A stretch of DNA of 64,000 nt from Acidithiobacillus caldus ATCC 51756 (GTDB lineage: Bacteria > Pseudomonadota > Gammaproteobacteria > Acidithiobacillales > Acidithiobacillaceae). The stretch is taken from NCBI RefSeq assembly GCF_000175575.2, contig NZ_CP005986.1:1247549-1311548 (forward strand), written 5' to 3'. Position numbers and translations under genes: made by a program. This document shows, in pieces, positions 28,960 through 39,144 of this stretch; within the stretch, counting starts at the first letter, position 1, and each line of letters starts with the position of its first letter. The notes under the pieces were generated by a model. That model saw only the letters and a program-made list of their open reading frames with translations. It ran no database searches and was not told the DNA's origin.

Positions 28960-29702
28960 TGGATATCCTGACCCTGTTGGGCTTGCTGGTTGCCTTGGGC
29001 GGCATCCTGCTTGGCCAGTTTCTCGAGGGTGGGAAGATTGCTTCCGTCTTGCAGCTTACTGCCTTCGTCATCGTCATCGGTGGCACCACCGGCGCGGTCA
29101 TGGTGCAATACACGCTGCCGGTTTTTTTACGTTCCGTCAAAATGTTGCCGTGGATCATCAAGCCGCCGCGCAGTGACCCGCAACCCATCATCGCCGAGAT
29201 CATCGAGTGGAGCACTCTGGCGCGCAAGAACGGGCTTTTGGCCCTGGAAGGGCTAATCGACGGCATCACCGATCCCTTTCTGCAAAAAGGCCTGCAGATG
29301 CTCGTGGATGGCACAGAGCCCCACAAGATTCGGGATACCCTGGAGGTGGATCTGGAGGCCCGCGACAGTATGGAAAGGCAAGCTGCCAAAGTCTTCGAAT
29401 CCGCTGGAGGTTACGCGCCCACCATCGGTATCCTGGGTGCTGTGCTCGGCCTGATTCATGTCATGGAAAACCTGGCCGATCCGGCAAAGCTTGGGGCGGG
29501 CATTGCCACGGCGTTCGTTGCCACCATCTACGGTGTCGGGTCCGCCAATCTCTTCTTTCTGCCCGTCTCCAATAAAATCAAGGGAATCGTGCACCAGCAA
29601 TCGCACCTGCGCGAGATGATCATCGAGGGCCTGGTCGCCATCGCTGAGGGCGAAAATCCCAAGATCATCGAAGGGCGACTTCAGAGTTTTTTCGTACGCT
29701 GA
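28959..29702 (+). CDS. motA: Flagellar stator A subunit (MotA/MotC/PomA type)
   Basis: 247 residues, four membrane helices. Conserved stretch GGYAPTIGILGAVLGLIHVM and later ATAFVATIYGVGSANLFFLP are MotA helices 3 and 4; the cytoplasmic loop has charged residues for FliG contact. Sequence style is nearer to the MotC/PomA branch. The ATG overlaps the fliA stop by one base (TAATG). Neither the usual che genes upstream nor a motB-type partner downstream is present. Confidence 0.93.
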   Translation: MDILTLLGLLVALGGILLGQFLEGGKIASVLQLTAFVIVIGGTTGAVMVQYTLPVFLRSVKMLPWIIKPPRSDPQPIIAEIIEWSTLARKNGLLALEGLIDGITDPFLQKGLQMLVDGTEPHKIRDTLEVDLEARDSMERQAAKVFESAGGYAPTIGILGAVLGLIHVMENLADPAKLGAGIATAFVATIYGVGSANLFFLPVSNKIKGIVHQQSHLREMIIEGLVAIAEGENPKIIEGRLQSFFVR

Positions 29703-29710
29703 GATGTCCC

Positions 29711-29917
29711 ATGGCCGATGATCCACTGACGCCTGCGCCCGGAGTGACGGGACCGGTACAACCGTCCATGCCGCCGGGGCGGCGACGAGAGGAATCTCAG
29801 TCTCCCCGACCGTCGCCAAAGCCGAAACGGAAAGATCCGCCGGGCAAGGCGCCGGGACATGGGATCGATGAATACGCCTGTTCAGACTCGATGCCCGACC
29901 TTCTCTGCCGCGAGTAG
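29711..29917 (+). CDS. Small proline-rich hypothetical protein after motA
   Basis: A 68-residue ORF 8 bases after motA. The middle is rich in Pro, Arg and Lys, followed by GIDEYA and a short tail. No membrane helix, signal peptide or peptidoglycan-binding domain, so it is not a MotB. Spacing suggests it is translated with motA. I do not recognise a family; it may not be real. Confidence 0.45.
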   Translation: MADDPLTPAPGVTGPVQPSMPPGRRREESQSPRPSPKPKRKDPPGKAPGHGIDEYACSDSMPDLLCRE

Positions 29918-29998
29918 GTCGCGCGTGGGGGCAGGATGTGTCCGCCATCGATCGGCCGAGTGCGGGTGTCCGGCCGTCGCTACGGGTCTTGGGGAAAC

Positions 29999-32560
29999 TC
30001 AGTCCTGCTGGGCCAATGCCTGCAATTGGTAAAGCAGTTCCAGCGCTGCCCGCGGACTCAGTGCATCGGGATCCAGATCACGCAGGCGCTGTAGTGCTGG
30101 GTGAGGGCTCTCGGCAAAAAGGGATAGCTGGCTTTTGGCGTTGGCGTCTGCGGCCGGTGAGGGTCGGGCGGGATCCTCGAGTTCCGCGAGGTGGCGTCTG
30201 GCGTTTTCCAGCACCGTTTCCGGTAATCCCGCCAGCCGGGCCACGGCAATGCCAAAGCTCTGGGTAGCAGGGCCAGGCTCCACCCGGTGCAAAAAAACGA
30301 TGTCCTTGTCACGGGTCATGGCCGTCAGGTGGGCATTGTGGACGCCCGGGTATTGCAGTTCCGTCAGTTCAAAGTAGTGCGTGGCGAAGAGCGTGTAGGC
30401 GCGTTTCTCCGCCAGGCTTTCAAGACAGGCCCAGGCGATGGCAAGACCGTCGTAGGTAGAGGTTCCACGACCGATTTCGTCCAGGAGGACCAGACTGTGG
30501 TCCGTGGCCAGATTCAGGATCCGGGCGGTCTCCTGCATCTCCACGAGGAAGGTGGAGCGTCCGCCGGCCAGATCGTCGCTGGCGCCGATGCGGGTAAAGA
30601 TCCGGTCGATGGGGCCGAGCCGTGCCCGCCGTGCAGGAACCCAGCTGCCGATATGGGCCAAGAGGACGATGATGGCCGTCTGCCGCATATAGGTCGACTT
30701 GCCTCCCATGTTGGGACCGGTGAGGAGCAGCAGCCGATGCTCGTCATCAAAGCGCAGGTCGTTGGGCACGAATCCAGCACCCAGCTGCATCTCCACCACA
30801 GGGTGTCTGCCCTCATCGATTTCCAGCACCGGCGCATCGCAAAAGCTGGGTGCAGACCAGCGCAAAGCCAGGGCGCGCTCGGCCAGGTTGGCGCAGACGT
30901 CCCACTGCGCCACCCGCTGACAGAGCCACTGGAGTTCCCCGATACGCTCGGCAAGTTGCCTCAGGATATCGCCAAAACAGGCGCGCTCCAGGGTCTTGGC
31001 GCGACTCTCGGCAGCAAGGCTCTGGGTCTCCAGCTCTTTCAGTCGGGGGTTGCTGAAGCGTTCGGCATGTCTGGTGCTTTGCCGACGCTGGTAATCCGCG
31101 GGCAGGGGGCCTGTGTAGCTGCGCGGGATCTCGATGAAGAGCCCCTGCACGCGATTGTACTGTAACCGCAGCTGCGGGATACCGCTGCGCTCGCGCTCGG
31201 ACTGTTCCAGCTCCACCAGAACCTGTTGCAGGTTTTCGCTCAACTGACGATGGTGATCCAGATCGGCGTTGAAACCGGTACGAATGTAGCCGCCATCGCG
31301 CAGCGTCGCCGGCAAATCCTCCTCGAGGGCCTGCTCCAGGAGGCGGCACTGCGCCGACAGATCGGGCCAGGGGAACTCGCCCAGCTCGGACTCCCCTCCC
31401 AGCGCCGTCGCCAGCGCCGTTTGCAGTGTCGGCAGTGTCTGCAAGAATTGACGAAGTTGCCCAAGGTCGCGTGGACTGGCGCTGCCCAGAGCAACCCGGG
31501 TGACGATGCGTTCGGCGTCGGGCAGGTGGCGTAGCTGCTCCTGTAAACGCAGATGGCCGCGCTGGGCAATCAGGGCAGCGAGGGCGCGGTGGCGTCGATC
31601 CAGTATGGGTCCGGGTCGCAAAGGCCGCGCCAATTGTGCGCGCAAGAGCCTGGCTCCCATGGCCGTACGGCAGTGCTGCAATATCTGGTAGAGCGAAGGA
31701 CCGCCCTCGCGTCCCCCCAGCACTTCCAGGGCGCTGAGACTCTCGCCGTCGAGACCGAGTTCCTCCTCGTCGTTCTCGGGCAGAATCTGCCGCACCTGGT
31801 GGAGGGGGCTTTTCAGTCGATTCTCGGCATAGTCCAGTAGGACGGCGGCGGCTTGCAGGCCGATGGGATGCCGCTCGCCGTCGACGATCTGCCCCGGCTG
31901 CGAAAAATAGCGCTGCAGGATGGGCTGGGTCTGGCGACGTTCAAACCGCTCCGCCTTCAGAAACGTGGGGGAGGGCAGGCTCCGCGGCAGATCCCGAGGC
32001 AGGGAACAGCCCTCGGGCGCCAGGATCTCCGCTACCGGACGCCGTACCAGCACCTCCAGTAAGCGATCCGCACGGACATCCCGGATACCCAGGCGCCCGC
32101 CGGCCACGTCCAGGGTGGCAAGGCCCCAACGATCTTTCTCGGGCAGCAGGGCAAGGAGTAGGGCCTCGCGGTCGGCACTGAGGAGAGACGCGTCCACCAG
32201 GGTTCCCGGGGTGATGACCCGCCGAATTTCCCGCTCCACCGGTCCCTTGCTAAGGCCCGGGTCCCCAACCTGTTCGGCAATGGCGACGCGCTCGCCGGCC
32301 TGGATGAGGCGGGCGAGATAATTGTCGACGCTATGCACCGGTACCCCAGCCATGGGCACCGGCGCACCGGCGCTCTGGCCGCGACTGGTCAGGGCAATGC
32401 CCAGGATGGCCGCAGCGCGCTGCGCATCTTCGTAAAAGAGTTCGTAGAAGTCGCCCATGCGAAAAAAGAGCAGGGCGTCGGGGTGCTGCGCCTTGAGATC
32501 GTGGAACTGCCGCATCACTGGGGTGTGGGCAGTGCTGGCATCGCCTTTGGCTGTGGACAT
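29999..32560 (-). CDS. mutS: DNA mismatch repair protein MutS
   Basis: 853 residues. The mismatch-recognition domain has [11 protein letters not shown] (Phe-X-Glu wedge region). The C-terminal ABC ATPase has [16 protein letters not shown] and [21 protein letters not shown] 32560 is chosen over the upstream GTG-like extension because it matches the usual start before the Pro-Val-Met-Arg-Gln-Phe segment. It converges with the motility cluster and follows the YccA-like gene after a terminator. Confidence 0.96.
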   Translation of the reverse strand: MSTAKGDASTAHTPVMRQFHDLKAQHPDALLFFRMGDFYELFYEDAQRAAAILGIALTSRGQSAGAPVPMAGVPVHSVDNYLARLIQAGERVAIAEQVGDPGLSKGPVEREIRRVITPGTLVDASLLSADREALLLALLPEKDRWGLATLDVAGGRLGIRDVRADRLLEVLVRRPVAEILAPEGCSLPRDLPRSLPSPTFLKAERFERRQTQPILQRYFSQPGQIVDGERHPIGLQAAAVLLDYAENRLKSPLHQVRQILPENDEEELGLDGESLSALEVLGGREGGPSLYQILQHCRTAMGARLLRAQLARPLRPGPILDRRHRALAALIAQRGHLRLQEQLRHLPDAERIVTRVALGSASPRDLGQLRQFLQTLPTLQTALATALGGESELGEFPWPDLSAQCRLLEQALEEDLPATLRDGGYIRTGFNADLDHHRQLSENLQQVLVELEQSERERSGIPQLRLQYNRVQGLFIEIPRSYTGPLPADYQRRQSTRHAERFSNPRLKELETQSLAAESRAKTLERACFGDILRQLAERIGELQWLCQRVAQWDVCANLAERALALRWSAPSFCDAPVLEIDEGRHPVVEMQLGAGFVPNDLRFDDEHRLLLLTGPNMGGKSTYMRQTAIIVLLAHIGSWVPARRARLGPIDRIFTRIGASDDLAGGRSTFLVEMQETARILNLATDHSLVLLDEIGRGTSTYDGLAIAWACLESLAEKRAYTLFATHYFELTELQYPGVHNAHLTAMTRDKDIVFLHRVEPGPATQSFGIAVARLAGLPETVLENARRHLAELEDPARPSPAADANAKSQLSLFAESPHPALQRLRDLDPDALSPRAALELLYQLQALAQQD

Positions 32561-32574
32561 GGATAGAGTCTTGT

Positions 32575-32613
32575 CACAAAAAAGACGAAGGGGCAAGGAA
32601 AGCCCTTGCCCCC
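32575..32613 (-). terminator. Intrinsic terminator of the YccA-like gene
   Basis: GGGGCAAGG (32590-32598) pairs with CCTTGCCCC (32604-32612) across a 5-base loop. Read on the minus strand it is followed by a T-rich run (complement of ACAAAAAAGACGAA). It separates the YccA-like gene from mutS. Confidence 0.85.
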
Positions 32614-32632
32614 TGACCGGGTCTGTGCAGCA

Positions 32633-33325
32633 CTATTGGCGATTGCCGCCAAAGATCTCCAATAGCGCCATGAATAGGTTGATGATGTCCAGGTAGAGAC
32701 CAACCACCAGGAGCACCGGCTCCTGAATACCACCGTGAATCATCCGCTGGGTATCGAAGATGATCAATCCACTGAAGACCAGCACCAGCACGCCGGCAAT
32801 GGCCATTTGCAGGGCTGGGATATGCAACAGGAAGATGTTCAGCAAGGAGACCACTATGGCGACGATCAGACCTGTCAGCAAAAAGCCACCGATATTGCTG
32901 AAATCCCGTCGCGTGCGCATGGCGTAGATGGACAGCCCGACGAACATGGCTGCCGTCGTCCCCAGAGCCTCTGCGATGACCGTGGGGCCACCGGGCATCT
33001 TGAGATAGACGGCAATGGCAGGACCCATCATCATGCCCATGCCAGCGGCGAAAAGGAAAACCAGGGGCACGGCAAAGGGACTGCGGTGGGCACCGGTATA
33101 CTGCACCGCAAAGAGTAGGGCAAAGGAGCCGATCATGAGAAGAATCGGGTGCTCGTAGGCAAAGGGAGAGGTCATGCCCACGAGGGAACCGATGGTGGAT
33201 ACCACCAGGGTCGCAGCCAGCAGGGCGTAGGTCTTGCCCATCACCGCACCGATGGGATTGACAGCACTCTGTCCGGCAGGGTTCATGCCATCGGGAAACT
33301 GGTAGGGATTCTGATTGAAGTCCAT
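32633..33325 (-). CDS. Bax inhibitor-1/YccA family membrane protein
   Basis: 230 residues with seven predicted membrane helices and family stretches (GKTYALLAATLVVSTIGSLV, FSGLIIFDTQRMIHGG). The Asp residues in the last helices, linked to pH-sensitive ion leak in family members, are present. In E. coli YccA modulates FtsH. Role here is unknown. Confidence 0.9.
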   Translation of the reverse strand: MDFNQNPYQFPDGMNPAGQSAVNPIGAVMGKTYALLAATLVVSTIGSLVGMTSPFAYEHPILLMIGSFALLFAVQYTGAHRSPFAVPLVFLFAAGMGMMMGPAIAVYLKMPGGPTVIAEALGTTAAMFVGLSIYAMRTRRDFSNIGGFLLTGLIVAIVVSLLNIFLLHIPALQMAIAGVLVLVFSGLIIFDTQRMIHGGIQEPVLLVVGLYLDIINLFMALLEIFGGNRQ

Positions 33326-33635
33326 GAAACGTTCCCACAGTTGAAAAACCTATGGATACTATGGGGACTAACACCCCGTTTTGCAAGGTCAGTCTTCACC
33401 TGGCAAAGGAAGGCGACCGCTTGTGGCGGGCTGGTGGCATGGCAGGGACGCCGGCAGGTCGCTTTTGCTGGCGATCTTACCCGCCTGGTGACCAAGGCCG
33501 AAGGCATCTGCACACCGGAAAGCACACGCTCCGGCGGTGGAGTTCGGTCAGGTACGGCAGTCGTGGAGGATGGTTGCCCCGGAACTGCCGAAGCATTACC
33601 CTTCAGGCCTTGATCTGGGCGGGGGTTGGGCGTTT
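33326..33635. other. Divergent intergenic region, no gene seen
   Basis: 310 bases between the YccA-like gene and the exonuclease. Short frames here lack family features. On the minus strand TTGCAA and TAGTAT (around 33350-33382) are a weak promoter candidate with a 19-base spacer. The exonuclease frame stays open back to 33537. Confidence 0.4.
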
Positions 33636-34298
33636 ATGGCGGCACTGATTTTTGATACGGAAACCACCGGACGGATCGCTCCGGAACTCATCGAAGCTGC
33701 CTGGTTGCGCGTGGGCGAGTTGCGCACGCTCGCGGTAGAAGAGGAATTCGTGCGCCGCTACCGCCCGAGCAAACCCATCGAGATGGGTGCCATGGCGGTG
33801 CACCATATCCTCGATGAGGATCTGGAGGACTGTCCGCCGGCATCGGAGTTTTCCCTGCCGGCCGATACCGAATACCTCATCGGCCACAGCATCGATTACG
33901 ACTGGGAGGTCATCGGTAAACCGGAGGTAAAGCGCATCTGCACCTTCGCCATGAGCCGCAAGCTCTGGCCTGAGGTAGACAGCCACTCGCAGTCGGCCTT
34001 GCTGTTTTATTTCAGTAAAGACCGGCGCAAGACCCGGGACAATCTCAAGAATGCGCACTCAGCCCTGGCCGACGTCAAATTCTGTCGCATCATTCTCAAT
34101 CGCATCCTACTGGCCGTACGGCCTGCCAGCTGGGAGGCACTCTGGGAGTTCAGTGAACGGGCGCGAATCCCCGAAACCATGCCTTTCGGCAAGCACCGCG
34201 GGGTACGCATCGTCGATCTGCCCGACGATTATCGCCGTTGGGCCCTGAGCAATCTGACCGAGATCGATCCTTACCTGCGCAAGGCCCTGGAAGGCTGA
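33636..34298 (+). CDS. DnaQ-like 3'-5' exonuclease with C-terminal DUF3820
   Basis: 220 residues. DEDD-type exonuclease fold: Exo I FDTETTGR, Exo II GHSIDYDWEV, Exo III NAHSALADVKF, with the second acidic residue set intact. The C-terminal ~50 residues, MPFGKHRGVRIVDLPDDYRRW, are a DUF3820 module. ATG 33636 is preferred because it sits directly before the first beta strand and has a G-rich upstream site. The 3' end overlaps the convergent aldolase gene by 28 bases. Confidence 0.85.
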   Translation: MAALIFDTETTGRIAPELIEAAWLRVGELRTLAVEEEFVRRYRPSKPIEMGAMAVHHILDEDLEDCPPASEFSLPADTEYLIGHSIDYDWEVIGKPEVKRICTFAMSRKLWPEVDSHSQSALLFYFSKDRRKTRDNLKNAHSALADVKFCRIILNRILLAVRPASWEALWEFSERARIPETMPFGKHRGVRIVDLPDDYRRWALSNLTEIDPYLRKALEG

Positions 34299-34915
34299 GG
34301 GGGTATCTCGGCGGCGGCCTCGGCCATGGCGCGCAGCAGGGCACGACCGGTGCTCTCGGCGTTGGAGCCAATGGCGAGCATGCCATCTTCGTGACCACGC
34401 ATCTGCAGGATACACGGTAGTGCGGCAACGGCGACGAGTTCGGCAACGGCTTCCGCCATGGCCGGGGTTCCGTAGGCAATGTCTGCGGCCGTAGCGGGCA
34501 AACCCAGACGTGGCGCCGCTCGCCAGAGCTCTGGTGCATGCACGTGGAAGACCCAGGACGCCTCCGGGCGCCGGTCGTAGGCAGCGGCGTGGCTCATGGC
34601 TTCCGAGGATGGCCGTGCCGGACCCGTGGCCCAGACCGCATTGGCAGCCAAATCCCAGGATTCCACCCGGCTGTACCCACCAGGTCCCAACTCAGGCAAT
34701 GCGCCGCTCTGAGTGGCGGTGATCCAGAAGCCCGCGCCATTGCGCCGGCTGAGATTGCCAAAGCCAACCCCGCCATAGCGATCCGGCTCCTGCCCAAGCA
34801 CTCCCAGCGCCCGAAAACGCCGCCGCCAAGCCTCGAGTTCGGCTATCTCCAAGGCGCTCGCGGCGGAACCTGGACGCCAATACAGCTGAAATTTGGTGAC
34901 CCCTTCCGCTTCCAT
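34271..34915 (-). CDS. Class II aldolase/adducin-like protein
   Basis: 214 residues. GFGNLSRRNGAG and HVHAPELW with a later MRGHEDGM place it in the class II aldolase/adducin fold with a three-His metal site. Substrate is not predictable; members act on sugar phosphates or in methionine salvage. Its ATG overlaps the stop of the Smr gene (TGATG), so it is the last gene of the long minus-strand run. Confidence 0.8.
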   Translation of the reverse strand: MEAEGVTKFQLYWRPGSAASALEIAELEAWRRRFRALGVLGQEPDRYGGVGFGNLSRRNGAGFWITATQSGALPELGPGGYSRVESWDLAANAVWATGPARPSSEAMSHAAAYDRRPEASWVFHVHAPELWRAAPRLGLPATAADIAYGTPAMAEAVAELVAVAALPCILQMRGHEDGMLAIGSNAESTGRALLRAMAEAAAEIPPQPSRALRR

Positions 34916-35304
34916 CACCTTCGCTTCCCCAGAAACAGGCGCTGCAAGAGACGATACCACCAGGGCGGCGGCCCACCTTCGTCGTCGGCCCGAGCCGGCG
35001 CCGTGCGGGTCGGTGGATTGACCTCGGGCGGATAGAGATCCACCAGCGTCGCCCCCCAGGAACTGCGATCCGAGGCCAGGCGAAAATCCTTGACGATGGC
35101 CTCTTGCATCAAAATGGTGTGGACGGTGCGCCGCAGTACCCCTTTCCCCTTGCCGTGAACGATACGTAAGTGCAGCACATGTTGCGCGCGGCAGACACGC
35201 AGATATTCGCGCACCAGATCCGGCACCTCGCGTGGAGCAAAGGCATGGAGGTCGAGGATGCCATCGATGTTCAGCGGATGCGGCAGGTCGTGGTGCGTGC
35301 CCAT
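34915..35304 (-). CDS. Smr domain protein
   Basis: 129 residues. The Smr domain (about 15-95) has DLHAF at the start and the motif HGKGKGVLRRTVHTIL. Smr domains nick or bind branched nucleic acids. A Pro-rich linker and basic C-terminus follow. It lies 4 bases after the FAD oxidoreductase gene and is translationally coupled to the aldolase gene. Confidence 0.88.
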   Translation of the reverse strand: MGTHHDLPHPLNIDGILDLHAFAPREVPDLVREYLRVCRAQHVLHLRIVHGKGKGVLRRTVHTILMQEAIVKDFRLASDRSSWGATLVDLYPPEVNPPTRTAPARADDEGGPPPWWYRLLQRLFLGKRR

Positions 35305-35308
35305 GGTC

Positions 35309-38300
35309 TCACAACAGGACGCGTTCGATGCCGCCCTTGCGCGCCGCCGCCAGGAAGCGCTCCTGCCAGTCCTCGCCTACGCGATGGCGGGCTATTTCCA
35401 CGACGATGTAGTCGGTATCGAGTCCCGTATCCAGGCGATAGCGCTCCAGGCCCTGCTGGCAGGCGGGGCAACTGGTGAGGAGTTTGACGTTGCCGTCCTT
35501 GGCCTTGTCGGCGCCGGTGAGGGCGCGAATCCCCTCGTGGAGCACTTCTTCCTTGCGATAGCGAAGTTGGGTGGCGATATCGGGGCGGCTGGTAGCCAGG
35601 GTACCCGCCTCACCACAGCATCGATCCGAGGCGCGCACGTCCTGCCCCAGAAGCTGTCCAGCCACTTCCAGCGGTTTGTAGGTCTTCATGGGAGTGTGGC
35701 AAGGGTCGTGGTACAGATACTGGACGCCTTCGACACCGTCCAGGGCAACGCCTTTCTCCATCAGGAACTCGTGGATATCGAGCAGACGACAACCCGGAAA
35801 GATCTGCTGAAACTGATACTTGAGCAGTTGATCCATACAGGTGCCGCAGGACACGATGACGGTTTTGATGTCCAGATAGTTGAGGGTATTGGCAACGCGG
35901 TGAAAAAGCACCTGATTGCGGACGGAAATCTCCTGACCCTTGTCGTCCTGTCCAGCGGCGGACTGAGGATAGCCGCAGCACAGGTATCCGGGCGGCAGGA
36001 CGGTCTGTACCCCGACCTCGTACAGCATCGCCAGGGTTGCCAGACCAATCTTGCTGAAAAGGCGCTCGCTGCCACAACCCGGGAAATAGAATACGGCCTC
36101 GCTGTCCTCCGATGTCTTTGCCGGGTCGCGAAGGATGGGCACCATGCCGGGATCGACCAGGCCCAGCAACTGCCGCATGGTCTGCGCACCCATGTCGGTG
36201 GGCAAGGGTTTGCGCAGAAAGTGGATGATCTCGGCGCGTAGGCTCGATTTCCCCGTGGTGGCCGGGGGCGGCGTCTTGGGGATGAGGGGCTGGGCCAGTT
36301 CGCTGGCCAGTGCCTGCGCCTTGTAGGCCGTCTGCAGCACACCGCGCCGCAGGAAGTGCACGGTCCGGGCGTCGGAACTGTTGAGATAGGCCATGGCCAG
36401 CCGAGTGCCGGCGCTGCTGTGCTTGTCGCCGCGGGCGCGAAGAATGTTACGCATGTGCACCGACACCTCGCCGAAGTCGATGTCGACGGGGCAGGGCGTC
36501 AGACACTTGTGGCAGGTGGTGCAATGTTCGGCTACATCCTCCAGAGCGGCAAAGTGCTGCTGGGAAACGCCGCGACGGGTCTGCTCTTCGTAGAGAAAGG
36601 CCTCGATGAGCAGGCCGGTGGCCAGAATCTTGTTGCGCGGCGAGTAGAGGAGATTGGCCCGAGGAATGTGGGTCATGCATACCGGTTTGCACTTGCCGCA
36701 GCGCAGACAGTCCTTGATCTCACGGTTGAGGGCGCCGAGTTCGCTTGCCTCCAGCAGCAGCGCCTCCTGCTCGACCAGTTGCAGGGAGGGCGTGTAGGCC
36801 TGCTCCAGACCGGAACCCGCCTGCAACTTGCCGGGGTTGAAAAAGTCCGTGGGATCGACGCGCTCCTTGTAGGCCGCAAAAGCGGCGACCTTCTCGGGTT
36901 CCAGCCAGCGCATCTTGGTGATGCCGATGCCATGCTCCCCGGAGATGACGCCGCCAAGATCCTTGGCAATGCCCATGATCCGATCCACCACCAGATCGGC
37001 CTCGTTGAGCATGGCGCGGTCGGAAGACAAGACCGGTATATTGGTGTGCACGTTACCGTCGCCAGCGTGCATGTGCAGCGCGACGAAGATACGACGACGG
37101 CGGATCTCGGCGTGGCGCCGGCGGATTTCGCCCAGCACCCCGGTGAAGCGTTCACCGGCAAAAAGCTCTTCCAGGGGTTTGCCCACGGATTCCCGGTAGC
37201 TGATGCGCAGATCCCGCTGGAGCAAGAGCTTGAGCAGGCTGTCGTCCAGGTCCACCTGGGCAGCCTCGGCATCGGACAAATGCTCTCGCAGGGCGCGTGC
37301 CGGCGCGTCCAGCAGGTCCAGGCAGGCCTGCCAGCGCGCGCGAACGGTATCCAGCAGAGCGAGGGCGGCCGCCCGCTTGGAGGCGACGATGGCCTGTTCT
37401 TCCGTGCTGTCCTCGTAGTCCTTGACGCGTTTCAGCTCGGGCAGGTCCCCCTGAAGGTAGTCCACCAGGACGTCGACGATGGCGATCTTGTTGGCAATGG
37501 ACTGCTCGATGTTGATGCGCTCGATGGCGCGGCTGTATTCCCCCAGGCGGTCCAGGGGAATCACCACGTCCTCATTGATCTTGAAGGCATTGGTGTGGGC
37601 AGCGATGGCCGCCGTGCGGCTGCGGTCGGCCCAGAAGCGCCGGCGCGATTCCGGGGTGGTGGCAATGAATCCCTCGGCACCGCGAGCATTGGCCAGGCGA
37701 ACGATGGCCGAGGCCATGGCGCCCACGGCGTCGCTGTCGTCGCTGGCAATATCCGCCATCAACAGCATCTTTGGACGCTCGCGCCGTGGGGCCTTGTTAC
37801 TGTACTGAATGGCCTTGAGATAGCGCTCGTCCAGGTGTTCCAGGCCCGTCAGCAGGACATTGGGGTGGGCTTCCACCTGCTCCTTTACCTCGACAATGGC
37901 GGCGACGGCCTGATCCAGATCCTTGCCGTAAAACTCCAGACATACCGTGCGCAGGTGCGTGGGCAGACGATGCAGGAGAAAGCGGGCAGAGGTGATGATA
38001 CCGTCGCTGCCCTCTTTCTGGATGCCGGGCAGCCCACCCAGGAACTTATCGGTGACGTCCTTGCCCAGTCCCGGGTGGCGCAGGCTCCGACCGGGCATCT
38101 CGAGAAACTCCGGAGCGCCCAGCGGGGTGTGGCCATCCTCCGCGAAATAGCTCAGGCGGAAGCGGACCGTTTCCTGCTCGTGAATCTTGCCGAGATTGTG
38201 GTCGATACGCTCCACCTCCAGCCACTGGCCAGCGGCCGTAAACATCCGCCAGGAAAGCAGATTGTCCAGGGCCGTGCCCCAGAGCACGGCCTTCTTGCCA

Positions 38301-39142
38301 CCGGCATTCATGGCAACATTGCCGCCGATGGTGGAAGCGTCCATGGAGGTGGGATCCACGGCGAAGACGAGACCGGCCGCCTCGGCCCGCTCGGCCACGG
38401 CTTTGGTGACCACCCCGGCGCCCGCCACCACACTGGGTACCGAGTGATCGAGACCGGCGGGGGTATACTCCTCGATGGCCGACAGGTACTCCAGCTTTTC
38501 CGTATTGATCACCGCGCAACGTGGTCGCAGTGGCACCGCGCCGCCGGTATAGCCCGTGCCACCACCTCGGGGAATGACCGAGAGCCCGAGCTCCCGGCAG
38601 GCCTGGACCATGGCGGCAAGCTCATCTTCCGAGGCTGGGTAGAGGACGACGAAAGGCAACTCCACCCGCCAGTCGGAGGCGTCCGTCACATGGGCAACCC
38701 GGGCATAGGGACTGAAGTCCACATTGTCCTTGGGACAGACCTTGAGCAGTCGCTTTTCGGCACGCTGGCGTAGTGCTCGTCGCGCGTCGAAATCGGCAAT
38801 GAAGTCGTGGACGGCGCGCCGTGCCCGTTCCATGAGGCGCTCCACCAGCCGGTTCCCTTGGGCGCGGCTGGCGATATCGTTCAGACGGTGCTCCAGAGCC
38901 TCCCACAGGGCTTGGCGGCGCTTGGGGTGGCGGGCCAGATCCTCCTGAATGTAGGGATTGCGGGAGACGACCCAGAGATCACCGAGCACCTCGAACAGCA
39001 TGCGGGCCGACCTGCCCGTCACCCGCTGCTCACGGAGATCTTCCAGGATGCGCCAGGCCTCTCGTCCCAGGAGCCGCTGGACGATCTCGCCATCGGAGAA
39101 AGAGGTGTAGTTGTAGGGAATTTCCCGTACCGTGTCCGCCAT
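35309..39142 (-). CDS. Giant FAD-linked oxidase/Fe-S oxidoreductase (DUF3683, D-2-hydroxyacid dehydrogenase type)
   Basis: 1277 residues. DUF3683 N-terminal region, a PCMH-type FAD domain with VIPRGGGTGYTGGAVPL, an FAD-oxidase C domain with HMHAGDGNVHTNIPV, two 4Fe-4S motifs (CLRCGKCKPVC, CTTCHKCLTPCP) and two CCG domains (FPGCGSERLF, CCGYPQS; HDPCHTP, CCGEAG). The architecture fuses GlcD-like and GlcF/GlpC-like parts, so it likely oxidises a D-2-hydroxyacid such as D-lactate into the quinone pool. ATG 39142 follows panC by 2 bases; GTG 39148 overlaps it. Confidence 0.9.
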   Translation of the reverse strand: MADTVREIPYNYTSFSDGEIVQRLLGREAWRILEDLREQRVTGRSARMLFEVLGDLWVVSRNPYIQEDLARHPKRRQALWEALEHRLNDIASRAQGNRLVERLMERARRAVHDFIADFDARRALRQRAEKRLLKVCPKDNVDFSPYARVAHVTDASDWRVELPFVVLYPASEDELAAMVQACRELGLSVIPRGGGTGYTGGAVPLRPRCAVINTEKLEYLSAIEEYTPAGLDHSVPSVVAGAGVVTKAVAERAEAAGLVFAVDPTSMDASTIGGNVAMNAGGKKAVLWGTALDNLLSWRMFTAAGQWLEVERIDHNLGKIHEQETVRFRLSYFAEDGHTPLGAPEFLEMPGRSLRHPGLGKDVTDKFLGGLPGIQKEGSDGIITSARFLLHRLPTHLRTVCLEFYGKDLDQAVAAIVEVKEQVEAHPNVLLTGLEHLDERYLKAIQYSNKAPRRERPKMLLMADIASDDSDAVGAMASAIVRLANARGAEGFIATTPESRRRFWADRSRTAAIAAHTNAFKINEDVVIPLDRLGEYSRAIERINIEQSIANKIAIVDVLVDYLQGDLPELKRVKDYEDSTEEQAIVASKRAAALALLDTVRARWQACLDLLDAPARALREHLSDAEAAQVDLDDSLLKLLLQRDLRISYRESVGKPLEELFAGERFTGVLGEIRRRHAEIRRRRIFVALHMHAGDGNVHTNIPVLSSDRAMLNEADLVVDRIMGIAKDLGGVISGEHGIGITKMRWLEPEKVAAFAAYKERVDPTDFFNPGKLQAGSGLEQAYTPSLQLVEQEALLLEASELGALNREIKDCLRCGKCKPVCMTHIPRANLLYSPRNKILATGLLIEAFLYEEQTRRGVSQQHFAALEDVAEHCTTCHKCLTPCPVDIDFGEVSVHMRNILRARGDKHSSAGTRLAMAYLNSSDARTVHFLRRGVLQTAYKAQALASELAQPLIPKTPPPATTGKSSLRAEIIHFLRKPLPTDMGAQTMRQLLGLVDPGMVPILRDPAKTSEDSEAVFYFPGCGSERLFSKIGLATLAMLYEVGVQTVLPPGYLCCGYPQSAAGQDDKGQEISVRNQVLFHRVANTLNYLDIKTVIVSCGTCMDQLLKYQFQQIFPGCRLLDIHEFLMEKGVALDGVEGVQYLYHDPCHTPMKTYKPLEVAGQLLGQDVRASDRCCGEAGTLATSRPDIATQLRYRKEEVLHEGIRALTGADKAKDGNVKLLTSCPACQQGLERYRLDTGLDTDYIVVEIARHRVGEDWQERFLAAARKGGIERVLL

Positions 39143-39144
39143 GA

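Noticed and set aside
29938-30267. 109-codon + strand frame after the motility cluster as a missing stator gene
   Set aside because: It overlaps the 3' end of mutS on the other strand and has no membrane helix or OmpA-like domain.
36356-38773. 805-codon open frame on the + strand opposite the giant FAD oxidoreductase
   Set aside because: It is the antisense shadow of a strongly supported gene in GC-rich DNA; the translation has no family motif and low-complexity composition.
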